A program made the translations under genes and the position numbers. Below, piece by piece: positions 1-8,600 of a DNA stretch of 64,000 bases; position 1 is the first letter of the stretch, and every line of letters starts with the position of its first letter. The DNA comes from Rivularia sp034931125 (GTDB lineage Bacteria > Cyanobacteriota > Cyanobacteriia > Cyanobacteriales > Nostocaceae), in contig NZ_JAYGHM010000015.1 of NCBI RefSeq assembly GCF_034931125.1, positions 1 to 64,000 of the forward strand, read 5' to 3'. The notes beneath the pieces are model-generated. The model saw only the letters and a list, made by a program, of their open reading frames with translations, was not told the origin of the DNA and did no database searches.

Positions 1-77
1 ATCTCCCCATCTCCCCGTCCCCCCATCCCCCCCTCTCCCCATCCCCCCATCTCCCCATCCCCCCCATCTCCCCCCCT
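1..77. repeat. C-rich short tandem repeat tract (CCCCATC-like)
   Basis: The first 77 bases are iterations of ATCTCCCC and CCCCCATC with small variations. The same motif recurs at 3806-3835 (other strand) and 23530-23572. Degenerate heptamer tracts of this type are common between genes of filamentous cyanobacteria. It ends right at the stop codon of the phosphatase gene that follows. Confidence 0.8.
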
Positions 78-1997
78 TCAATAAGGTGGACAAACACGCT
101 CCAACGAGTACGGAAGTTGCTGACAGGCTTTATTAAATGATTTGGGTTGAATCAGCCACCATGCGAGCAATCCCAATGCTGTACCCCCAACTACGAGCAG
201 CAATAATCCTGCTAATAATAATATTGGATTACGTTGGGATTTCTTCTTTACTGTTGCAGTGGTATTTGGAACGGGTTCTTCGTCATCAAGTTGCAAGTCT
301 AGTAATGCTTGAGAACTTGCTGCTAATTCTGGTTCTGGTTGTGCGCTTTGTTCTGGTTGTAAAACTTCGATATCGGATGCTTTGGGACTTACTACAGCTA
401 AGTAATCTGGTATGACGCGACAATGAGTGATAACTACTGAAATGTTATCGTGTCCGTTTTTCTGATTGGCTAACTTAATCCAAGAATCCGCAGCTTCTTG
501 AGTCGTTACTTCCCCGGTCAATACTGGTAAGGCATAATCGCGCCAATAATGTTCTACTAAATTATTGTCGCTCAAACCGTCGGAGCATAACAGCAATATT
601 CCATCTTCTTCTAAAATAAACCGTCGGACTTGAGGATGAAGATATTCTCCTTCTTTAGTACCCAAAGCTTGAGTAAGTGCTGTACCATCGGGACGCTGCA
701 ATGCTTGACGATACAAACTACGACCGTGACATACTTCCCGCGTTGCTACATCGTCATCAACTGTAAGTAATTGACAATAATCGCGAGTAATCCAGTAAGC
801 ACGACTGTCTCCAACGCTTGCTAGATAAAGTTCGCAGGCATTTTCCGATCGCCAATTACCAGTAGTTTGTACGCTCTGCGGTATCTGCACTGACATTACC
901 AGCGTTGTTGCCATCCGTTCTCTTTTTTGGCGTTTTTGCTGGTCGTTCGCATTACAAATTAAGTTATTTACAACTCGCAAACTCGCTTCAATTTGCTGTT
1001 TTAACAATTCTGGAGACACAATTTCCGTTTGCTGAGCAACTTCCGCAAGTAAAGCGCGAATTTGCAACGTTACCGACTGTACCGCTAAATTGGAAGCAAC
1101 TTCACCACCTTCATGTCCGCCGATTCCATCGCAAACAATAGATACTTTAGATAATACTTCTTGAGAATTCTTATTATTAGGAAAACAATTGTCTTCGTTT
1201 CTCAGTAATTGCTGCCCTTTATCTGTAGTTCCAGATACTTTCAAAGTCAAAGGTAATTCCGCTGCTGCTGATAGTAATAACTGATTGAGTTGAGCAGCAA
1301 TACTTTCAAAATCAACTACACCGCTACACATCTGCTGAACAATTTTTTTCAACGAATTATTAATTTTTGTGTTGGAAATCGCTACAATTGGTTGCCAAGA
1401 TTCTCCTAATTGCTGCAAAGTTGGTGTATCTGTACTTTCGATCAGTTCCAGCAAGCGGACGCACCAACCTTGTACCCGCAGGTTTTCTGGAACCAGCAAA
1501 CTACCCGCAACCCCCAATTCAGATAAAGGCTGCCATAATTCGAGGATTTGCCACAACCAGTAAACTTGTCTAACTGCCGTTGTATCCCACACATCGGCAA
1601 TTGCCGGATAAAGACTGCCTTTATCGTTGATGGGCGCATTTTCTAGCAACAAGATATTATCTTCACCTGGTTGAGACCGCGCAAATCCGTAGACATGAGG
1701 TACGTGCGATCGCAAGGTATGCAGTCGCAAATAGGGAATTACTTTGTTTGGTAAATTTTCTGATATATCTGGTATTAATATTGGCTGAGTATCTAACCAA
1801 ATTTGAGGTGAAATAACTTCGTAGCGAGCAGCGATTTTGTCTCCTGGCTGCCAATTGTGATTTTTCGTTCCTACCGCCCAAACATATCGGTAAACAAGAG
1901 GTGTCAAGCAATTAGCGCAAAGACGATTACCTACAGTATTAATGGGGTCGGTACAGTGGGGATTCGTGCAATAAACTATCCTTTGAGTAGAAATCAT
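78..1997 (-). CDS. PP2C-type protein serine/threonine phosphatase with zinc ribbon, kinase-like region and C-terminal membrane anchor
   Basis: This 639-residue protein is a metal-dependent PPM/PP2C phosphatase that would dephosphorylate Ser/Thr phosphoproteins. The catalytic domain spans roughly residues 255-530, with DGIGGHEGGE (metal-binding Asp and GG), GDSRAYW, LLCSDGLSDN and the final metal motif GHDNISVVI. The N-terminus has a four-cysteine zinc ribbon (CTNPHC...CANC, residues 9-29). Residues about 45-240 resemble a degenerate Ser/Thr kinase: VAGSLLVPENLRV sits where a kinase has HRDLKPEN and a Lys/Asp pair is absent. A single hydrophobic segment near residues 593-615 (ILLLAGLLLLVVGGTALGLL) should anchor it in the membrane with the phosphatase cytoplasmic. 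It starts at ATG and is divergent from the NfeD gene. The phosphatase call is firm; the pseudokinase is inference. Confidence 0.93.
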   Translation of the reverse strand: MISTQRIVYCTNPHCTDPINTVGNRLCANCLTPLVYRYVWAVGTKNHNWQPGDKIAARYEVISPQIWLDTQPILIPDISENLPNKVIPYLRLHTLRSHVPHVYGFARSQPGEDNILLLENAPINDKGSLYPAIADVWDTTAVRQVYWLWQILELWQPLSELGVAGSLLVPENLRVQGWCVRLLELIESTDTPTLQQLGESWQPIVAISNTKINNSLKKIVQQMCSGVVDFESIAAQLNQLLLSAAAELPLTLKVSGTTDKGQQLLRNEDNCFPNNKNSQEVLSKVSIVCDGIGGHEGGEVASNLAVQSVTLQIRALLAEVAQQTEIVSPELLKQQIEASLRVVNNLICNANDQQKRQKRERMATTLVMSVQIPQSVQTTGNWRSENACELYLASVGDSRAYWITRDYCQLLTVDDDVATREVCHGRSLYRQALQRPDGTALTQALGTKEGEYLHPQVRRFILEEDGILLLCSDGLSDNNLVEHYWRDYALPVLTGEVTTQEAADSWIKLANQKNGHDNISVVITHCRVIPDYLAVVSPKASDIEVLQPEQSAQPEPELAASSQALLDLQLDDEEPVPNTTATVKKKSQRNPILLLAGLLLLVVGGTALGLLAWWLIQPKSFNKACQQLPYSLERVCPPY

Positions 1998-2345
1998 CAG
2001 GTATAAATTCCATCGATTAGTATCAACACGTAAATTTCAGTTACATTTAGCAGTCAAAGAATTTAGCCTATTGTTAGACTGAATGAGTATGCTGTCAACC
2101 AAAGTCTGTTATAAGAAGTAATCAAAATTTACCGCAAAAATAACAATTTTGACTTTCTGAAAATTGTCAGTATGCAGGTGTATTTAAATTTAGTACGGAT
2201 AGGCGTTAAATATATTTTCTTTTTTGGACTAACAAACAAACTGGCTATCAGTATAAAATGTTGCTTTCATCCTTTATACTTGAGCCTTCCACGTACTGCT
2301 GACTACAAATTTATCTATCCTAAACTTAGATTTTAGGATGGCGTT
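1998..2345. other. Intergenic region between divergent phosphatase and NfeD genes
   Basis: 348 bases without a convincing ORF. It must carry the two divergent promoters. It is AT-rich, with an A/T-rich stretch around 2205-2230, and no clear operator or RNA gene was recognised. Confidence 0.5.
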
Positions 2346-2774
2346 ATGTCTACAACTTTAATATGGCTGATAGCTGGAGCCTGTTTGTGTTTGTCGGAAT
2401 TATTTATACCCACTGCTTTTGTCGCTTTTATGATGGGCATCAGCGCCTTTATAGTAGCGTTATTGTCTTTAGTATTGGGTAACTTATGGCTGCAAGTATT
2501 GTCTTGGTTGCTGCTTTCCACATCATTAATAGTGCTTACCCGTAAATATATTTCACCACGACGACGTAGATCGAGAATTCGGGATGCAGTTTCAGCGGAA
2601 ACTATTACAGAAATAGCCGCTGGGAAAACAGGACGAGTTTTGTATGAAGGCAATTCTTGGCAAGCCCGATGTGACGATCACGAAGCTTTTATTGCCGCTT
2701 ATCAAAGAGTTTACGTTGTGAGGCGCGAAGGTACAACCTTGATTGTCATGCCCGAAAATATTTTGCATTCTTGA
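2346..2774 (+). CDS. NfeD family membrane protein
   Basis: A 142-residue membrane protein of the short NfeD type. Residues 1-68 contain hydrophobic helices (LIWLIAGACLCLSELF, FVAFMMGISAFIVALLSLVL, LWLQVLSWLLLSTSLIVL). The C-terminal part, about residues 85-140, is the small OB-fold NfeD domain (AGKTGRVLYEGNSWQARC). NfeD proteins are encoded next to SPFH/stomatin proteins and partner with them in membrane microdomains, and here the SPFH gene follows after about 60 bases. It starts at ATG. Its exact cellular role is not settled even in well-studied relatives. Confidence 0.88.
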   Translation: MSTTLIWLIAGACLCLSELFIPTAFVAFMMGISAFIVALLSLVLGNLWLQVLSWLLLSTSLIVLTRKYISPRRRRSRIRDAVSAETITEIAAGKTGRVLYEGNSWQARCDDHEAFIAAYQRVYVVRREGTTLIVMPENILHS

Positions 2775-2833
2775 TTGTTTTTGGGTTTGGTGTTTAATTT
2801 TCATGCTTGAAAAATAATATTAGGAGAAAAACA

Positions 2834-3796
2834 ATGGAACAACTATTTTTACTGATATCCTTAGCTTTGGGTGGTTCTGCCTTAGCTGGTAGCGTCAAAA
2901 TTATCAATCAAGGAAACGAAGCCTTAGTAGAAAGATTGGGAAGCTACAACGCAAAGTTAGAACCCGGACTTAACTTTATGATTCCTTTCTTTGATCGCGT
3001 AGTTTATCGCGAAACTATTCGAGAGAAAGTAATTGACATTCCTCCCCAAAAGTGCATCACTCGCGACAACGTAGCCATTGAAGTTGATGCTGTAGTTTAC
3101 TGGCGGATTGTTGACATGGAAAAAGCTTACTATAAAGTAGAAGATTTAAGAGCAGCAATGGTGAATTTGGTATTAACTCAAATTCGCTCGGAAATGGGAC
3201 AGTTAGAACTCGACCAAACTTTTACCGCTCGTACCGAAGTTAATGAAATTTTATTGCGCGAACTAGATATTGCCACAGACCCTTGGGGTGTAAAAGTAAC
3301 ACGGGTTGAATTACGCGATATTGTTCCTTCCAAAGCAGTACAAGACTCAATGGAATTGCAGATGACCGCAGAAAGACGCAAGCGGGCAGCAATTTTGACA
3401 TCAGAAGGCGAACGAGAAGCAGCGGTTAATAGTTCCAGAGGTCGAGCCGAAGCCCAAGTTTTAGAAGCAGAAGCCGATCAAAAAGCCGTAATTTTACAGG
3501 CAGAAGCACAGCAAAAAGCTACCATTCTTAAAGCAGAAGCCGACCGTCAGCAGCAAGTACTCAAAGCCCATGCAGTTGCTCAAGCATCAGAAATTCTCGC
3601 TCAAAAAATGAAAGACAATCCCAAAGCCCAGCAAGCATTAGAAGTGTTATTAGCCTTGGGTTATTTGGACATGGGAGCAGCCATCGGACAAAGCGGAAGC
3701 GCCAAAGTCATGTTTATGGACCCACGCACAATTCCCGGTACCCTAGAAGGTATACGTTCCATCGTTTCCGACGCGCAGGTTGATGTGATGGGGTGA
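2834..3796 (+). CDS. SPFH/Band 7 domain protein (stomatin/QmcA-like)
   Basis: A membrane-anchored SPFH protein of about 320 residues, expected to form oligomeric rings at membrane microdomains with the adjacent NfeD protein. An N-terminal hydrophobic segment (LFLLISLALGGSALAG) is followed by the Band 7 domain (VERLGSYNAKLEPGLNFMIP, and the R-E-x-V-I-D-I-P-P-Q motif typical of paraslipins). A long Ala/Glu-rich coiled coil follows (residues about 190-270). The ATG at 2834 is preferred over the in-frame ATG at 2807 because AGGAG lies 7 bases upstream of it, and because family members begin close to the membrane segment. It probably forms an operon with the NfeD gene. Confidence 0.9.
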   Translation: MEQLFLLISLALGGSALAGSVKIINQGNEALVERLGSYNAKLEPGLNFMIPFFDRVVYRETIREKVIDIPPQKCITRDNVAIEVDAVVYWRIVDMEKAYYKVEDLRAAMVNLVLTQIRSEMGQLELDQTFTARTEVNEILLRELDIATDPWGVKVTRVELRDIVPSKAVQDSMELQMTAERRKRAAILTSEGEREAAVNSSRGRAEAQVLEAEADQKAVILQAEAQQKATILKAEADRQQQVLKAHAVAQASEILAQKMKDNPKAQQALEVLLALGYLDMGAAIGQSGSAKVMFMDPRTIPGTLEGIRSIVSDAQVDVMG

Positions 3797-3937
3797 CAAG
3801 AGGACAAGGGGATGGGGAGATGGGGAGATGGGGGGAAAGATAATGAGTCGCACCCTTACGTGTAAACGTAGTTATTAACTCCTCACTCCTAACTCCTAAC
3901 TATTCCCAATGCCCCATGCCCCATGCCCAATTCTCAA
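3797..3937. repeat. Short tandem repeat tracts (GGGGAGAT and CCCCATGCC)
   Basis: The interval between the convergent SPFH and Fur genes contains GGGGATGGGGAGAT iterations (3808-3835) and CCATGCCCCATGCCC iterations (3906-3930). These are typical filamentous-cyanobacterial short repeats with no coding content. Confidence 0.75.
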
Positions 3938-4330
3938 TTAACAAGCTTGCTCAGCGTGACATTTTTCGCATAAGCCGAAGAATTCTAATGTGTGATAAAA
4001 GATTTTGAAATTTTGGTTGGTTTCCAATTCGGTTTCTAGTTGATGCACCGGACACTGATCGATCGCAATTGAGTTACCGCATTGCAAGCAGGTTAAATGA
4101 TGTTTGTCTTGCTGTACTAAGCTGTAGAGTGCTTCACCGTTAGCTAAGGTTCTTACTTGTACTAAACCTTCAAGTTTGAGAGCTTCCAAAGAACGATAAA
4201 CTGTCGCTAAACCCATGCTTTGATTGCTATGACGCAAATCCACATATATATTTTGGGCGGAAATGCTTTGTTTACTGGATTTGAGCAGGTTTAGAATCCG
4301 CTCTTGGCTGCGGGTACGTATGGGTTTCAT
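3938..4330 (-). CDS. Fur-family metalloregulator, FurB/Zur-like
   Basis: A 130-residue Fur superfamily repressor. The winged helix occupies about residues 1-80, with the recognition helix in GLATVYRSLEALKLEGLV. The C-terminal dimerisation/metal domain has two CxxC pairs (CLQC and CEKC) that bind the structural zinc, and a His-rich sensing segment (DKHHLTC, PVHQ). The sequence resembles the cyanobacterial FurB/Zur group, which controls zinc homeostasis, rather than the larger FurA. That assignment rests on remembered similarity, so Zur versus another Fur paralogue is not certain. The gene is divergent from purS, and I found no convincing palindromic Zur box in the short intergenic region. Confidence 0.85.
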   Translation of the reverse strand: MKPIRTRSQERILNLLKSSKQSISAQNIYVDLRHSNQSMGLATVYRSLEALKLEGLVQVRTLANGEALYSLVQQDKHHLTCLQCGNSIAIDQCPVHQLETELETNQNFKIFYHTLEFFGLCEKCHAEQAC

Positions 4331-4475
4331 AAAAGATAACTATTTAAATAACAGTAAGAAATAATTTCTATGGCGATGCCTAGCTTTAATTTACTTTAAT
4401 CATTTGAGAATATCATTTCCCTTGAGTGACCACAGAAAGATATAGTATACTCAGAGCCGCATTGGGTAAGATTAA

Positions 4476-4754
4476 GTGTCAATTAAATATCAAGTCAAAA
4501 TTTTTGTAACTCTTCGTCCTTCAGTTTTAGACCCAGCAGGTGTAGCAGTACAGTCCGGACTAAAACAGATGGAATACAACAACGTTGAACAAGTGCGAAT
4601 TGGGAAATATATAGAATTAACTATTACTTCAGAAGACGAAGATTCAGCCCGTCAAGATCTAAATAAAATATGCGACCAAATGCTCGCTAATCCCACCATT
4701 GAAAATTACCGCTTCGATTTAACTGAGGTGGAATCGGTTACTGGAGCAATTTAG
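4476..4754 (+). CDS. purS: Phosphoribosylformylglycinamidine synthase subunit PurS
   Basis: The 92-residue small subunit of FGAM synthase, which converts FGAR to FGAM in de novo purine synthesis. PurS dimers bridge the amidotransferase PurQ and the synthase PurL and help ammonia channelling. The sequence matches the family throughout (KIFVTLRPSVLDPAGVAVQSGL, IGKYIELTI). The start codon is GTG. purQ follows on the same strand after about 50 bases that contain a run of TTTGACC repeats. purL is not in the window. Confidence 0.95.
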   Translation: MSIKYQVKIFVTLRPSVLDPAGVAVQSGLKQMEYNNVEQVRIGKYIELTITSEDEDSARQDLNKICDQMLANPTIENYRFDLTEVESVTGAI

Positions 4755-4806
4755 GAATTTTGGATTTCTACCTCTGACCTTTGACCTTTGACCTTTCTTT
4801 GACCTT
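4755..4806 (+). repeat. TGACCTT tandem repeat between purS and purQ
   Basis: Three to four iterations of TGACCTT/TTTGACC occupy the spacer directly upstream of the purQ start. It is another heptamer repeat of the kind seen throughout the window. Confidence 0.7.
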
Positions 4807-5475
4807 ATGAAATTTGGTGTTGTTGTTTTCCCTGGTTCTAATTGCGATCGCGATGTTGCTTATGTGACGCGAGATATTTTGTCTCAACCAACTCGTATGG
4901 TTTGGCATCAAGATACTGATATTTCCGATATTGATGTAATAATTCTACCTGGTGGTTTTAGCTATGGGGATTATCTCCGTTGCGGTGCGATCGCTCGGTT
5001 TTCTCCGGTGATGTCTTCTGTTATCACACACGCACAAAAGGGTAAGTTTGTCTTGGGTATCTGCAATGGTTTTCAGGTATTAACTGAGTCGGGGCTGCTA
5101 CCGGGTGCGTTAATTAAAAATCAAGATTTACATTTTATCTGCGACAGAGTACCGCTTGTGGTTGAGCGCAACGATCTACCTTGGACGCAAGGTTATCAAA
5201 ATGGCGAACAGATAATTTTACCCGTGGCTCATGGGGAAGGGCGATTTTATGCTGATGATAAAACTTTGGCGAAATTGGAAGATAATAACCAAGTTGTATT
5301 TCGCTACGGTGAAAATCTCAATGGTTCATTAAGAGATATTGCAGGTATTTGCAATCGTGAAGGTAATGTGTTGGGTATGATGCCGCATCCTGAGAGGGCT
5401 TCCGATGCGATGTTGGGTAATACTGATGGGTTGAAGTTGTTTCAGGGATTGTTGGAGGTTTTGGTGGGGGTTTAG
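4807..5475 (+). CDS. purQ: Phosphoribosylformylglycinamidine synthase subunit PurQ (glutaminase)
   Basis: A 222-residue class I glutamine amidotransferase supplying ammonia to FGAM synthase. The nucleophile Cys86 lies in GICNGFQ, the oxyanion region is GGFSYGDYLR, and the His/Glu pair is in MPHPERASD near the C-terminus. Length and motifs match the family. It is coupled with purS upstream. Confidence 0.97.
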   Translation: MKFGVVVFPGSNCDRDVAYVTRDILSQPTRMVWHQDTDISDIDVIILPGGFSYGDYLRCGAIARFSPVMSSVITHAQKGKFVLGICNGFQVLTESGLLPGALIKNQDLHFICDRVPLVVERNDLPWTQGYQNGEQIILPVAHGEGRFYADDKTLAKLEDNNQVVFRYGENLNGSLRDIAGICNREGNVLGMMPHPERASDAMLGNTDGLKLFQGLLEVLVGV

Positions 5476-5565
5476 GTTTGGGAGGCGTTGCAGCGCAACG
5501 TCTTCTGTAAAAAAATCACTTTTTCAAACAAATATTAAAACATACATAAATATACTTATGCTAAA

Positions 5566-5601
5566 TTTGACTAAGGTATACATTGATGTTTGACTAAGGT
5601 A
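5566..5601 (+). promoter_or_regulatory. Direct repeat TTTGACTAAGGTA x2, candidate promoter/operator
   Basis: TTTGACTAAGGTA occurs exactly twice, at 5566-5578 and 5589-5601, with a 23-bp period (about two helical turns). Each copy contains a good -35 hexamer (TTGACT). An AT-rich TATATT lies downstream of the second copy at slightly long spacing. The position, 70-105 bases before the helicase-nuclease start, suggests a regulatory site for the following gene block; its function is inferred. Confidence 0.45.
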
Positions 5602-5671
5602 ATATTTAATTAAATTATATTAGCTGAATCATCAAAGCTTACTTTGTCAAGTCTTTCAAAAGAGGGTGTAG

Positions 5672-8600
5672 ATGAATAAAGCAATAGATCCAAAACTTCT
5701 GCAAAAGATAACACAATGGAAAAAGGATCTTGCTGAACTTGGAAAGCTTAATCGGCTATTGTATTTTCAAAAGGATAAGAAATCTACTACAGAAATTCCA
5801 ATACCAGCAGCTGAGATATTTGAGACATTAGTAATTCACGAACAATCAATTTCTCTAAATAATTTAGCAACTGATGAGACAGATAATCTAATAATAAACA
5901 AAAATTTAACAGCCCTCTATAAGGATGCTAGAGACATCTTTGAACAAAAGGGTGTAAACGTTCTATTTATTGCACTTGGCACTCTCAAATGGAATTCTAA
6001 GGAGAAACCACGAGAGGAAATAATATCTCCTATTATACTTATACCAGTTGAATTAGATAAGCCTCCAAGGAAAAAAGAATATAGCCTTTTATCTACAGAT
6101 GAATCTATTTTCATAAACCCTGCTTTGGCATTGAAGTTAAAAAATGACTATGGAATTATATTGAATGAAGAAATTAATACAGATAATGATTTAGATTATC
6201 AAAAGCTTTTAGATAAAGTTCGTGAAGATAAAGATATTAGTAAACGCATAAATAATAACAATTGGAAAATTGAAGATACTACATATCTTGGCTTATTCGA
6301 GAGAAAAAAAGTTTCAATTATAAAAGACTTAGAATATCTTCAACAAGAAGCAGTTACTAAGATAAATAATCCCATTTTATTAGGATTAGCAAATAATAGA
6401 AAACTATATGAATCAAGCACTCCTGAGATAATTCCAGCAGAAAATTTAGATGAGTGTATACTTCCTAGCTCAGTATTACAAGTTCTTGAAGCTGATTCCA
6501 GTCAACAACAAGTTATTGAAGCTGCAATATCAGGAATGAGCTTTATAGTACAAGGTCCTCCAGGTACAGGTAAAAGTCAGACTATAGTCAATTTAATTGC
6601 AGAATTAATTGGTCAAAACAAGAAAGTTCTTGTTGTTGCAGAAAAACCAGTCGCGTTACAAGTCGTTTTTGATAGGCTGAATAAATCTGGTTTAGAAGAA
6701 GCTATTATCAATTTTTCTAATCAAGATATAGGTAAAAAGAAAAATTTCGCAAAATATCTGAAAAATTATAGAAAAGATTACGAACAGATTTATGAAGAAT
6801 TGGACTTAAATTATATATTTTATGAATTAACTAGTAGCAGGCAAATATTAAATCGGCATTCTAAAATGCTACATCAAAAATGGCAGCCAATAGAAAAATC
6901 GATGTTTGAGCTTTACGGTGAGCTTCTAAAACTTCAAAGGGAATGTAGTTATGAAATTAGATTTACTTTTCGTAATATCAATGAATGGTCTTATATTCAG
7001 TTAGCCCGAGCTAAAAATTTAATAGATAAGCTTATTCAATTTTATCCTTTTATAAAATGTCAGCAAAAGACTGTATGGCAACAAAGTAATCTAACAACTC
7101 TCAACTCTCAAAAACGTGAAGAAATATATGAAGGTATTGATAAATTATCTCAACATATTAAATTAGTTAAAGAAATTGGTGATGAATTAGCTATATTAAT
7201 GGATCAAAGAAAGCCTCAAACATTAGAAGAATTGGAATTTATTGTTAAGGCTGGGCATCACATAGCTAATTTTCCTTTAGGAAAACGTCGTCATCAAAAA
7301 CAAGGTGAGTTTGAAAATGTTTTTGTGCAAATAACTGGATTTATCGATATTCCTAAAGTACCAAAGTTTTGGATATCAAACACTAATATAAAACTTTTAT
7401 GGGAGTTATTATCTGAATTAGAAAATGACTACAATTTGGAGCAAGAATATTCTAATAATTTAGCGAGTAAATATAGAAGTTCCTTTTTTAGTCAAAATTT
7501 ACGGACAGTACTATCAATATGCAGAGGATGGGGTCTTTTTCGTTGGTTTAATCCTAAATACTGGGAGGATAAACGTAAAATATTAAATTATCGAAAGTCA
7601 AAAAGATATTGTTCTGATAAAAACCTCATAAATGATTTAGAAAAAGCTGTAAAAATTCATAAGATTAAGAGTAAGTTAATAGATGATAACTACCGACCTC
7701 GGCTAGCTTTTGAAAATTTCTTTATAAGAGATAAACCAGACTTTTTTAGTATAAAATTAGCCCTTGTATGGTTCGATGAATTACTAAAATATAAGCTAAG
7801 CAAAAAAAGTATATCGGAATTAATTTATTCAGAAAATAGTAGACGGGAGTTGATCAATGCTTTAGACAAACTAAATTGGCAAAAAAACTTAAAAGAGATT
7901 AATAATGAATTTGAGATATTACGGGATTATTTTGATTATCCAGAAAAGATGATTAATGGCTCTAATAGCTACTTTAATAATATTCCTATTAATGAAATAG
8001 AACACTTTCTCGAAAAAGCTGCCAACGAGTTAGATTTATTTAGAGAATGGTTAGATTATCAGGAAAATATTAAGCAACTTAAGGGTATGGGATTAGAATC
8101 TTTCTTAGATAAAATTAAGGAAGGTGACGCTTCTCCTAATGTTTGGTCTACTATTTTTGAAAAAAGTTTTTATTATTACTGGTTACAATATATTTACGAT
8201 AACAGTGCTGAATTAAGATGTTTTAACTTTAAAATTCATGAAGATACTATCAGAAAATTTTCTCATAAAGATGAGAAGCGATATGAATTTGCAAAAGTAA
8301 GACTGCAAAAATTGTATGCAGAACAGCGTGACAATTGGTTTCAAACAAAAGATGCAAAACCAACAATTTCATACTTTGAGCAAGAAACTCAAAAACAGAG
8401 AAAGCAAGATGAAATAAGACAGTTTATTCAAAAAGCTTGTGATTTGGTTTTAGCGCTCAAACCATGCTGGTTGATGAGTCCTTTAATGGTAAGCGAGTAT
8501 ATTCCTCCAGAGTTAGTTCCTTTTGATGTTGTGATATTTGACGAAGCATCTCAAATTCGTACAGAAGATGCTGTTTCATCTATCATGCGGGCAAAACAAG

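Noticed and set aside
4331..4475. A Zur/Fur box between the Fur-type gene and purS
   Set aside because: TGAGAATATCATTTC near 4405 is only half-like the 7-1-7 palindrome; the other half does not match, so no operator is claimed.
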